From assembly GCA_900321605.1 (NCBI GenBank), contig ONWR01000002.1, positions 62,001 through 126,000 of the forward strand: a stretch of DNA of 64,000 nucleotides, read 5' to 3'. The first letter of the stretch is position 1, and every line of letters begins with the position of its first letter. Made by a program: the position numbers and the translations under genes. Below, piece by piece: positions 44,086 to 52,179 of this stretch. The notes beneath the pieces are model-generated. The model searched no databases. It worked only from the letters and a program-made list of their open reading frames with translations, and was not told the DNA's origin. This DNA is from an uncultured Bacteroidales bacterium (lineage in GTDB: Bacteria; Bacteroidota; Bacteroidia; Bacteroidales; Paludibacteraceae).

Positions 44086-44619
44086 TTAGTCTTCGGGTAT
44101 ATACAGGAAACAATCACAACCATCGAACGAATAACGGATCTCACGGATAGAGACCTTGGTTGAGGTGGTATTGGTGATCCGTATATGATACTTTCCGGGG
44201 ATGGTACGCAACCTAATCTCGCCTTTCATGTATTCCGCATCCATATAATCGGTCCAATGAACGCTGTCACGGGAGAGTTGTATCTTGATATTCTCACATT
44301 TCGAATTTGTGGGAAAATGAAAAATATCCAAGACCGCAATACTATCCGCTGCTGTAGTGGTAACCGTACTGCCGCAGGCTCCTAAATTCATACAGATCGT
44401 ATTGGATTTACTGACCGCGTCCAGACCGAAAGTAGCTCCTCCGGTACAGGTATAGGTCAAGAGGGGCGTAATACCCGTCAGGTAGGAATTGGCAAACGTC
44501 AGTTTAGCCGGATAGGCTGCGTCTGAATTAAAATCGTGTGTTACAGGCTGCTTCTCAGCCCTGCCGATCGCAGGACTGAGAAGCATTGTAAGTAACACTA
44601 TTCGTAAGAGATCTTTCAT
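44086..44619 (-). CDS. Secreted protein of unknown function
   Basis: 177 residues with a signal peptide (about 1-21, LLTMLLSPAIGRA). The remainder looks like a single beta-sandwich: DFNSDAAYPAKLTFANSYL, SIAVLDIFHFPTNSKCENIK and IRLRTIPGKYHIRITNTTST, with cysteines (TYTCTGG, NLGACGS, FDGCDC) that may pair. Not recognised. It lies ten bases after the M6 pseudogene and just before the S26-like gene, so they could be co-transcribed. Confidence 0.6.
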   Translation of the reverse strand: MKDLLRIVLLTMLLSPAIGRAEKQPVTHDFNSDAAYPAKLTFANSYLTGITPLLTYTCTGGATFGLDAVSKSNTICMNLGACGSTVTTTAADSIAVLDIFHFPTNSKCENIKIQLSRDSVHWTDYMDAEYMKGEIRLRTIPGKYHIRITNTTSTKVSIREIRYSFDGCDCFLYIPED

Positions 44620-44629
44620 TCAGAGCGCC

Positions 44630-46890
44630 TTACTTAACGGGCTGACCGAAGAGCGTATATTTAACGCCATCACGGAGGATGAGTACTTGTCCGTTCTCAA
44701 CGATCTTACGAGTAGCGGAAGCAGCCTCTTCTGCCTGCTCTACACCGGTATACCAGCATCCACAAGCTGTGGAATAACCGCTATACGAAGCTCCACTACC
44801 GGCAGTAATAGCAATCGAGTTTACATAGATCGAATTGGTAGTACAAGTTACCTCTATTGCTACGTTTCCGGAAGCATTGCTGAATGTATATTCCAAGTCA
44901 CGCAAAGCAGCGCCTCCTGTTTTTGTTACAGCTTGCGACACTTTCGTGCTGCCGACAGAGATTTCTATTGAACCGGCGCCCTTTGTCGCATTCGTACAAT
45001 AGGTAACTACAACCTTGCTCACATCACTCAATGCTTCATTCGTTGTAGCCTTAGCTCCGGAGGTACCTGCCGTTACTTGAACGCCTTCTTTTGAGGTGTC
45101 ATAGGCATTACCGTCCTGATTGCTGGTCCAACTATCGGTAGCATCCGCCCATGCTTTAGAGGTAAAAGTGTACGTAGTACTTTGCGGTTCGCCACCTTCG
45201 CCAGACTGCTCTGCATAGACCGCATAGATGGTAGTAGCTTCTGTGATCGCTTCACCTGCTTTGACATAGGTCGGAGCGGTAGTCTCGCTCTCATAGTCAG
45301 CGGTCTTGGTCCAACCGAGGAAGACCTTACCACACGGACAATCTAAAGGATTGTTAGCCGGAAGAACGACTGTACCGGTAGAGGTCGTTTGAGCAAACTG
45401 ATTGCCGTTCGCCATGAAGGTGAGCGTGAAGGGATCTACCACCGGAGCGGGTTCCTCGATATAAGTGAGGGTCACGATCTGGTTGCTCTCCTTGATATTC
45501 AAGAGCGGTTTGCCGGAAACGCCTGTCCACGAAGTCTTTTTGCCGGATCCCGGGAAGGTGTTCTTCGGACAGTTATCCGTAGAGCCGTCCCAACCGATCT
45601 TCGTTCCTGTAGCGGAAACAACGGTATAGAGCGGAGAACCGGAGGTTTCTGTGTTATTCGGGACGTTATTCTCCCAAGCCGATGCATTGAAGTTCACCTT
45701 CCAGATGAGCAGACCGTGACCGGTGAGAGGTGCATCCCATCCTACTGCCTGACGGTTCTCGATATAATAGCGCAGACCGGAAGTGGTCGGGCCGACATAC
45801 GAGCCGGAAGCATTGATCTGATAGGTTTGTTGGTTCTCTGTGCCGTTCGCATAGAGCGTTAGGTTCTGACCGGTGTTACCCAAGTTAATCGGGGTTAACC
45901 AGCCGAAGAAATCTTTCTCCCACGGGTCGTAGTTAGGCGGGCAGTGTCCGTCGCCGTTATAGCTACCACCGTCCATGATATTCCAATCATTAGGAGTGAG
46001 ATTGTTTTCATAGTTGGTACCATAGTCGGTATCGTACAGATCGGGCAGACCCATTACGTGTCCGAACTCATGACAGAGTGTTCCGATACCACCGAGCGAG
46101 TTACCGGAGAGCTCACCGGACATAGCATAGTTATCGAGTTTTTTACCGCCTACTTTGCATTGGGTAGCCGTATAGGTGCAATTTCCGGAATAACGCGCGG
46201 ATTCCACCGACCAGTTGTGCGGCCAGATAGTCTCAGAGGTCCCACCATCTGCTTGTCCTTTACCGGCATAGATGACATAGACGAAATCGACATAGCCATC
46301 TGAATCGGAGTCATAGTCCGCCCAGTTGATGGGTCATCACCTTCATCTTGACCGGGTTTATCGGTACCATAATATGCCACATTGCGGCTAAGGGTCACCG
46401 GTCCGAAGACATCAAACTGCGGACGATAGCTACCATTGGACTGATCCGCAAAATACTGACCTGCCGAAGGATACCCGCTATTCACGGTACAGTTGAGCGA
46501 GTTGCAAAGCTCGTCGAACACAGCCTGCGTATGGGATGACTGCATGCTTTTGTCCTTGAAGTTAGCCAAAATAACTACTCCTTTGGGAGCGAGGTTCGGT
46601 TCTGTGCCGACATCTTTGCGCTGACGGCGAGCTACACCTTTTGCTCTACGCGCACGAGCTACTTCTTTGGAAGGAGCGTCGCCTACTACTACGTACATTC
46701 CGTTGACTTCGCGAACTTGCTTGCCGTCACGGTTTAGCATGTAGTGGTAGAACTCATCGCCAAACTGCTGGATCTCAATCGTAGTGCCATCAGCTTGTGT
46801 ACGTGTTTGCCATCCGCGTTTAGCGGGAACTGCATAAGCGGCGAGTGATAAGCCGCAGAGCAGCATCATTGTTACAACTTTTTTCATCAT
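44630..46890 (-). pseudogene. M6 family metalloprotease, frameshifted
   Basis: Two overlapping frames: the first (46890 to about 46332) has signal peptide, pro-region and GDDPS; the second resumes at INWADYDSDSDGYVDFVYV and contains TLCHEFGHVMGLPDLYD (HExxHxxG zinc site) and a C-terminal tail ending KYTLFGQPVK. The break is at about 46329-46336 near GGG. Compared with the intact protease at 52180, about 20-30 residues (the ELVKEACILAHD helix) are missing exactly there, so a small deletion and not only a one-base error is likely. A disrupted gene is the simplest reading; an assembly error cannot be excluded. Confidence 0.75.
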
Positions 46891-46959
46891 GTGTTTTTTT
46901 TGTTAGATTCAATACTCGATATATTCATCTGTTATTTTTCCAAAGGAGGAAAAAGTGCG

Positions 46960-46991
46960 CAAAGGTACTGCTTTTTTTTGATGTGTCCAAA
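46960..46991 (-). promoter_or_regulatory. Promoter of the M6 pseudogene
   Basis: Minus strand: TTTG (46988-46991), 20-base spacer, TACCTTTG (46960-46967). Confidence 0.8.
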
Positions 46992-47135
46992 TTTTTTCAA
47001 AGAAAAAAACTCATTCTGTTACATTTTGCAGCCATTTAGGACACTCTCTGTTCTATTAGGAACAAGAATAACCATTATGCCACGGGTGCACAAATTGACG
47101 CAAATTGTAGAAAAAACGACTTTTTCCTTAATTTA

Positions 47136-47167
47136 TTTGCGTATATGCGTGAAAAGTTGTACCTTTG
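47136..47167 (+). promoter_or_regulatory. Promoter of the 816-residue surface protein
   Basis: TTTG (47136-47139), 20-base spacer, TACCTTTG (47160-47167), 78 bases before the ATG. Confidence 0.85.
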
Positions 47168-47245
47168 CATCCGATTTTGCAAAATGAACTTAGCAAAACA
47201 CAATAAAAACCAATTTTTTCGTTTAACTTAAAAACACAAAAAAAC

Positions 47246-49696
47246 ATGAAAAAGATTTTCACATTAGCTGCTGCCGTGATTGCAAGCATGGCAATGAGTG
47301 CTACGACGATTTTCTCGTACACATTGACAACTGCCGGCACTGATGGCACCATCTATGATGCCGAAGGAGGAACTGCCAAATGCGTTAAAGCAATGGCTTC
47401 GGGCGGTTCGAACGAAATCACTATCGGTGATCAAACATTCTACAAATTCAACTCCAGTTCTGCATGGGAGTTTACACTTGCCGACGAAGGCACTTTCGCA
47501 GAAGGTGATGTTGTCTCTATTACTGCTGCTTGTACCACAAGCGACAAAAAAGGTAAAGGTGTTAAATTGAATGGTATTGCCGTTACTGGTGATTTCCCGG
47601 CAAGTACCGCCAACACGCTCACATACACCGTTCAAGCAGGTGATGCTATTGATGGAAAAACTACTATCCGTGTAGAGCGTATCGACAGTGATATCAAATT
47701 CGGTACTATCGCAGTTGACCGAGAGGGCGTTACTCCTTCGACCGATCCGGTTGAGTCCGCTGAAATCAGCGGCGAGAACGCTTGCTCGCTTGGCGGTTCT
47801 GTAGAGCTGACTTGCAATGCCCCGAAAGCTACTGTATATCAATGGAGTATGAACGGTGCAGAGATCGAAGGCGCGACCGCTAAGAAATATACCTTTGCTC
47901 CGACTGCAGCTGGTGAATACAGTTTCACTTGTGCCGCTTCGAACGAATATAATCTCTCTCCGGTGGTTGCAGCTGCATTCGTTGTTAATGTTACAGATCC
48001 TGCTGATGCTTGCGGCGAATTGATCAAAGCCGTTTTGAATGGTGGAACTTCTGCGACAATGAGCGGTGTGCTCGGTGGTACATTTGACACCAACCTTGGT
48101 AGCGGTAAGTACAAATTGGACAAAGGAAAATACATCGGTATCCAACTCGCAGCCGGCTCATTTATGGCGGGCGATGTTGTAACAATTACGATGAGTACTG
48201 CTGGTCAGAACTATCCTTGCTTATTCGCAGATAAGGAACGCACCAACTGCTTGTTCTTGGCAACCGAGACTTCTGATGCAACCGAGTACCAAATCACTTT
48301 GCCGGCGGCTGCTACCGGTTTGACAACTCTCTATCTCTCGCGCGATGCGGACGATGCAACCTACAAGTGGAATCCTACCGTCTCTTCTATTTTCGTTACT
48401 CGTTCTTGCGAAGCAAGCAGCAATGCCGACATCGAGCGCCTGACTATCAACGGCGAGGTTGCTGAGGCTGTAGAAGGCGTATATAGCTATACTGTAGGTG
48501 CAAGCGTAGAACTGGCAGCTGTTACCGTTAATTATACCCTCGCTCACCCGAAGGCTACCGCTACTCCGGCAAGCGGTTTCACCGTTGACGTTCCGAACGC
48601 TGGTGATCCCGCTAACACCCAGGTAATCACTGTTACCGCAGAGGATGGAACTCAAGCAACTTATACCGTTTCGGTTGCCAAGAGCGCCGAGGCAAGCGAA
48701 GACGCTACGCTGAGTGCACTGTCCGTAGAAGGTTATACCCTTGATCCGGCTTTCGATGCTAACATAGAGGCTTACACCATCACCAAGGCTTATGGCGCTG
48801 CTGACCCGGAACTCTCTGCTGTTAGCGCTACTCCGAATGATGCAAATGCACACGCATATATTACTCAAATTGAGAATGGATTCAACATTGACGTAACGGC
48901 TGAAGATGGTTCTACCCACAAGTACTACACCATCACTATCGTAGAAGCAGCTGCTAAGAAAGCACTGTTAGAGGTTCGTTTCAGCAACAATGTACACGGC
49001 TATATCGCTAACGGCAACATCAACGTACCGTACCTCGAGGGCGACGCTGAGCCTGTATTTGAGAGCGCTACATTCTGGAAGGCAGACGGTGAGCCGACCG
49101 CAGCCGTAGTAGAGGGCAACCTCGTTGTTACCGGTATTGACGGTCAGACCGACACATATACCATCACCTATATTCCTGTTACCCCGATGGAGCCAATCTA
49201 CGATGAGATCACCTTCGACGGCAACGAGATCGGTCAGTACATCTACTCCGTTTACGGATGGGATGCTGAAAAGGGTATTAAGTTCTCGAAAGACGTTGAA
49301 GAGGATGCTAACCACCGTATTTCGGAGGGTAAAGACCGTATCTTCATGGCTCTGCCGAGAGCACTTTCGATCTCTTTGGCCAGTGGCTCCGGAGCTAATC
49401 GCCCTGTTAAGGTATGGGTAAACGGTTCTATCGTATCGAGCATCACGAAGACAGCTGCCAAGAACGAAAGTATTCAGATTCCGTTGGATGGTTCGAAAGA
49501 CAACTTCCTCGTCATTGAGAGCGATAAGAACAGCGGCGATGCAGGTTTCATCAAAATGCAACTTGAGGCATCCTGGGCTACCGGTATTGGCAATGCTGAC
49601 GCTGCAGTAAAGGCAGTGAAAGTGATCCGTGACGGTAAGCTGTTCATCGAGAAGAACGGTGTGCTGTACGATGCACAAGGTACTATTGTAAAATAA
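47246..49696 (+). CDS. Secreted surface protein with cadherin-like and Ig-like domains (816 aa)
   Basis: Signal peptide (about 1-18, TLAAAVIASMAMSA). Beta-sandwich (20-165), an Ig-like part (CSLGGSVELTCNAPKATVYQ with EYSFTCAASN near 230), a second beta-sandwich, and two cadherin-like-beta repeats near 400-575 (VITVTAEDGTQATYTVSV, DVTAEDGSTHKYYTITIVE), then a C-terminal sandwich and the tail KVIRDGKLFIEKNGVLYDAQ...VK shared with the giant protein and both M6 proteases. Strong promoter and terminator flank it, making it a single-gene unit. Function not recognised; cell surface by inference. Confidence 0.8.
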   Translation: MKKIFTLAAAVIASMAMSATTIFSYTLTTAGTDGTIYDAEGGTAKCVKAMASGGSNEITIGDQTFYKFNSSSAWEFTLADEGTFAEGDVVSITAACTTSDKKGKGVKLNGIAVTGDFPASTANTLTYTVQAGDAIDGKTTIRVERIDSDIKFGTIAVDREGVTPSTDPVESAEISGENACSLGGSVELTCNAPKATVYQWSMNGAEIEGATAKKYTFAPTAAGEYSFTCAASNEYNLSPVVAAAFVVNVTDPADACGELIKAVLNGGTSATMSGVLGGTFDTNLGSGKYKLDKGKYIGIQLAAGSFMAGDVVTITMSTAGQNYPCLFADKERTNCLFLATETSDATEYQITLPAAATGLTTLYLSRDADDATYKWNPTVSSIFVTRSCEASSNADIERLTINGEVAEAVEGVYSYTVGASVELAAVTVNYTLAHPKATATPASGFTVDVPNAGDPANTQVITVTAEDGTQATYTVSVAKSAEASEDATLSALSVEGYTLDPAFDANIEAYTITKAYGAADPELSAVSATPNDANAHAYITQIENGFNIDVTAEDGSTHKYYTITIVEAAAKKALLEVRFSNNVHGYIANGNINVPYLEGDAEPVFESATFWKADGEPTAAVVEGNLVVTGIDGQTDTYTITYIPVTPMEPIYDEITFDGNEIGQYIYSVYGWDAEKGIKFSKDVEEDANHRISEGKDRIFMALPRALSISLASGSGANRPVKVWVNGSIVSSITKTAAKNESIQIPLDGSKDNFLVIESDKNSGDAGFIKMQLEASWATGIGNADAAVKAVKVIRDGKLFIEKNGVLYDAQGTIVK

Positions 49697-49785
49697 GCAA
49701 ACACATACGTATTGCCTCCTTTCCGCATACGCTTCGATCACGTATTGCCCCCTTTAAGCACTTTATAACAAAGTGATTTTGAGAG

Positions 49786-49811
49786 AAAAAAGCGTCATTT
49801 GGCGCTTTTTT
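49786..49811 (+). terminator. Rho-independent terminator after the surface protein
   Basis: AAAAAAGCG-TCATTTGG-CGCTTTTTT, a perfect nine-base-pair stem. Confidence 0.85.
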
Positions 49812-49847
49812 CTTGTTTTGGTATATTTGTTGTACTTCGACCTCCTC

Positions 49848-49931
49848 CCCCATAAATGGGGACGCTTTCGGATTAAATGGGCATATAGGTCATTTTTATG
49901 CAAGCATAAATGCCCCATCATCCCATTTAAT
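49848..49931. repeat. Nested inverted repeats upstream of mlaE
   Basis: Three nested pairs: ATTAAATGGG (49872-49881) with CCCATTTAAT (49922-49931), GGGCAT (49879-49884) with ATGCCC (49910-49915), and TTTATGC-AA-GCATAAA in the centre; preceded by CCCCAT-AA-ATGGGG. Confidence 0.8.
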
Positions 49932-49971
49932 TCATAAAATTCCATTTTATTGGACGAAAAATGCCCGAACG

Positions 49972-50003
49972 CTTGCATATGTGCAAAATTTGTTGTACCT
50001 TTG
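49972..50003 (+). promoter_or_regulatory. Promoter of the MlaE/MlaF operon
   Basis: CTTG (49972-49975), 20-base spacer, TACCTTTG (49996-50003); shares TTGCATATGTGCAA and ATTTTATTGGAC with the lipid-kinase promoter at 7340-7411. Confidence 0.8.
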
Positions 50004-50034
50004 CAGACTTTTTATAAAGATTTATAAAAATCAC

Positions 50035-50772
50035 ATGAATATTATCCAACATATAGGAGAGTACACGCTGCTGATGGGCAAGGTACTACGTTTGCCGGAC
50101 AGGCAGCGGATGTTTTGGCGTCAGTACAGCCGAGAGTTAGAGAAGCAGGGTTTGCAGAGTTTGCCTATCGTGCTGATTATTTCTGTGTTTATCGGTGCTA
50201 TTCTGACCATTCAGGCAAAGACAAACACCGAGAACCCGTTGTTGCCGACATATACCGTGGGTTTGCTGACCCGTGACACATTACTGTTGGAGTTCTCCAG
50301 CACGATCTTGTGTCTTATCTTAGCAGGTAAAGTAGGCAGTAACATTGCATCGGAGATAGGCACGATGCGCATCACGGAGCAGATTGATGCGATGGAGATC
50401 ATGGGTGTGAACAGTGCCAATTATCTGATCTTGCCGAAGATCATCGCGTTCATGAGCATGATGCCGTTCTTGTTTATTATCTCGACAGCGGCAGGTTTGT
50501 TAGGCGGATGGGGTGTCGGTTACTTTACGGACATCATTACGATCCATGATTACCTGTTGGGCGTGCAGTATTCGTTTAACCCGTATTTCGTTTGGTACGC
50601 TATTATCAAGGCGTTGGTGTTTGCGTTTGTGATCACGAGTATGGCGAGTTATTATGGTTACTACGCGCACGGAGGTGCGCTCGATGTAGGACGCGCGAGT
50701 ACGAACGCGGTCGTTAACTCAAACATTATGATTCTGTTTTTAGATTTAATATTGAGTAAACTATTACTATAA
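50035..50772 (+). CDS. mlaE: MlaE-family ABC transporter permease
   Basis: Membrane part of the Mla lipid-transport system between inner and outer membrane. 245 residues; ATG 50035 chosen (MNIIQHIGEYTLLMGKV), since the open frame upstream crosses the promoter. DUF140 marks: SLPIVLIISVFIGAILTIQA, GSNIASEIGTMRITEQIDAM and a long C-terminal hydrophobic segment. The ATPase gene follows after 30 bases; MCE (MlaD) is not in the window. The stop lies before a CCAA/TTGG hairpin. Confidence 0.92.
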   Translation: MNIIQHIGEYTLLMGKVLRLPDRQRMFWRQYSRELEKQGLQSLPIVLIISVFIGAILTIQAKTNTENPLLPTYTVGLLTRDTLLLEFSSTILCLILAGKVGSNIASEIGTMRITEQIDAMEIMGVNSANYLILPKIIAFMSMMPFLFIISTAAGLLGGWGVGYFTDIITIHDYLLGVQYSFNPYFVWYAIIKALVFAFVITSMASYYGYYAHGGALDVGRASTNAVVNSNIMILFLDLILSKLLL

Positions 50773-50793
50773 TCGCCCAAGATTGGTCGATAG
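50771..50793. repeat. CCAA/TTGG hairpin before mlaF
   Basis: ATCGCCCAAGATTGGTCGAT, related to the hairpins before dapB and lepB; ten bases before the ATG at 50803. Confidence 0.75.
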
Positions 50794-50802
50794 AAAAAGA
50801 AA

Positions 50803-51561
50803 ATGATAGAAGTAAAAGACATAGTTAAGAGTTTTGACGGGAACGTGGTGTTGAACCATGTGAGTACCGAGTTGCGGGACGGAGAGGTGAATATGATCAT
50901 CGGTCAGTCGGGTTCGGGTAAGACCGTACTGATGAAGAGCCTGATCGGTCTTCATCCCATAGACAGCGGTCAGATCTTATATGATGGCACAGATATTGCC
51001 GTGATGAGAGGTAAAGACATCCGAATGCTGCATCGTCAGGTAGGAATGCTGTTCCAAGGATCGGCACTGTTTGACTCGATGACGGTGATGGAGAACGTGC
51101 TGTTTCCGATGGAGATGTTCAGTACCAAGAGCAGGGCGGAGATGAAAGCACGTGCGGAGTTTTGTCTTAGGCGCGTGGAGATGCCCGAGCGCGTGTGGAA
51201 CCTGATGCCGAGTGAGATCTCCGGCGGTCAACAGAAACGTGTAGCTATCGCTCGTGCGATCGTGTTGGAGCCGAAGTACTTGTTCTGCGACGAGCCTAAC
51301 TCGGGTCTGGATCCGAAGACGAGTATCGTCATTGACACGCTGATACAGGATATTACAAGGGAGTATAACATCTGCACGATCGTGAACAGCCACGATATGA
51401 ACTCGATCATGGAGATCGGCGATAACATCATCTTCCTCAAGGGCGGACAGAAAGAATGGCAAGGCAGCCGGCATGATATTATGACGAGCAATAATGAGGC
51501 GTTGAACGATTTTGTATTCGCGAGCGAGTTGTTTAAGAAAATAAAGACCACTGCGCAGTAA
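50803..51561 (+). CDS. mlaF: MlaF-like ABC transporter ATPase
   Basis: 252 residues. Walker A GQSGSGKTVLMKSLIG near 35, signature EISGGQQKRVAIARAI near 137, Walker B YLFCDEPNSGLDP and the switch His in NSHDMNS. Powers lipid transport together with the permease just upstream. Ends LFKKIKTTAQ, and the stop is followed at once by GACCGCTGCGCT-type repeats. Confidence 0.92.
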   Translation: MIEVKDIVKSFDGNVVLNHVSTELRDGEVNMIIGQSGSGKTVLMKSLIGLHPIDSGQILYDGTDIAVMRGKDIRMLHRQVGMLFQGSALFDSMTVMENVLFPMEMFSTKSRAEMKARAEFCLRRVEMPERVWNLMPSEISGGQQKRVAIARAIVLEPKYLFCDEPNSGLDPKTSIVIDTLIQDITREYNICTIVNSHDMNSIMEIGDNIIFLKGGQKEWQGSRHDIMTSNNEALNDFVFASELFKKIKTTAQ

Positions 51562-51610
51562 GACCGTTGCACTGTAGGACCGCTGCGCTGTTAGACCGTC
51601 CTACGGACTG
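51555..51610. repeat. GACCGCTKCGCT-type repeats after mlaF
   Basis: Three units (AAGACCGTTGCACTG, AGGACCGCTGCGCTG, TAGACCGTCCTACGG) between mlaF and the orphan pro-region gene. Confidence 0.8.
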
Positions 51611-51637
51611 AAAGACAAAATAGAAAATTTAAACAAT

Positions 51638-51988
51638 ATGAAGAAGATTTTAGTAGTAGCCCTAATGGGTTTGATGAGTATTGGATTATGGGCTCAGGGA
51701 CATGCAAAAGGTCCTGCAAAAGTACCGGCTTACAAGGGATTGATTGAGCGCGTACAACCAAACGGAGATACACTGCGTACGTACCTGCGCGGGGACGAGC
51801 ATAAGCACTGGATGATGACCGAGGACGGATGGCAGATCCAAGAGACCAAACGCGGATGGTACAAATATGCCAAGAAGAACCGCAAAGGAGAAGTTGTGAC
51901 CAGTTGCAGAAAAGCGCATAATGCCGAGAAACGCAGCAAATGCGAGAAGAAATGGCTGGAGAAGAAAGGAGTGAAGGTTGGTCGGTAG
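51638..51988 (+). CDS. Orphan M6-protease pro-region-like secreted protein
   Basis: 116 residues: signal peptide about 1-20 (MKKILVVALMGLMSIGLWAQ), then VPAYKGLIERVQPNGDTL, YLRGDEHKHWMMTEDGWQI and RGWYKYAKKN. The series VPA, DGT, GDE-x-x-HY and EDG matches the pro-regions of the M6 proteases at 44630 and 52180, but there is no protease domain; the C-terminus is strongly basic and ends at a heptad array. It is either a remnant of an M6 gene or a free pro-domain that could inhibit or fold the protease encoded 190 bp downstream. Confidence 0.65.
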   Translation: MKKILVVALMGLMSIGLWAQGHAKGPAKVPAYKGLIERVQPNGDTLRTYLRGDEHKHWMMTEDGWQIQETKRGWYKYAKKNRKGEVVTSCRKAHNAEKRSKCEKKWLEKKGVKVGR

Positions 51989-52151
51989 TCGTTGGTCGTT
52001 GGTCGTTGGTCGAGGTACGATTGACAGTTGAGTTCACGCAAATATGCGCGAAAGATGAAGTAGTCGGTAGTCGTTGGTCGTTGGTCGATGGTCGAGGTAC
52101 GATTGATTGACGATTGACAGTTGAGTTCACGCAAATATGCGCGAAAGATGA
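51984..52151. repeat. Duplicated ~75-bp block with heptads
   Basis: Two direct copies (51984-52058 and 52063-52151), each with TCGTTGG heptads, GAGGTACGATTGACAG and TTCACGCAAATATGCGCGAA; the second copy has an additional CGATTGA. Confidence 0.85.
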
Positions 52152-52179
52152 AAAAAGTAAGGATAATTGAAATTTATTT

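Larger units (their letters stand above)
46891..47245. other. Divergent promoter region between the M6 and surface-protein genes
   Basis: No gene. The two promoters listed face away from each other. Between them (about 46990-47135) nothing repeated or structured was recognised except runs of A and T. Confidence 0.7.
49697..50034. other. Terminator, nested inverted repeats and promoter before mlaE
   Basis: No gene in 338 bases. From left: terminator (49786-49811), CCCCAT/ATGGGG hairpin (49848-49861), nested inverted repeats (49872-49931), then the shared 75-base promoter module (49932-50006). Confidence 0.75.

Noticed and set aside
47264..49741. Minus-strand frames opposite the 816-residue surface protein
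   Set aside because: They lie across a gene with promoter, signal peptide and terminator; sequences look random (Ser, Cys, Arg rich).
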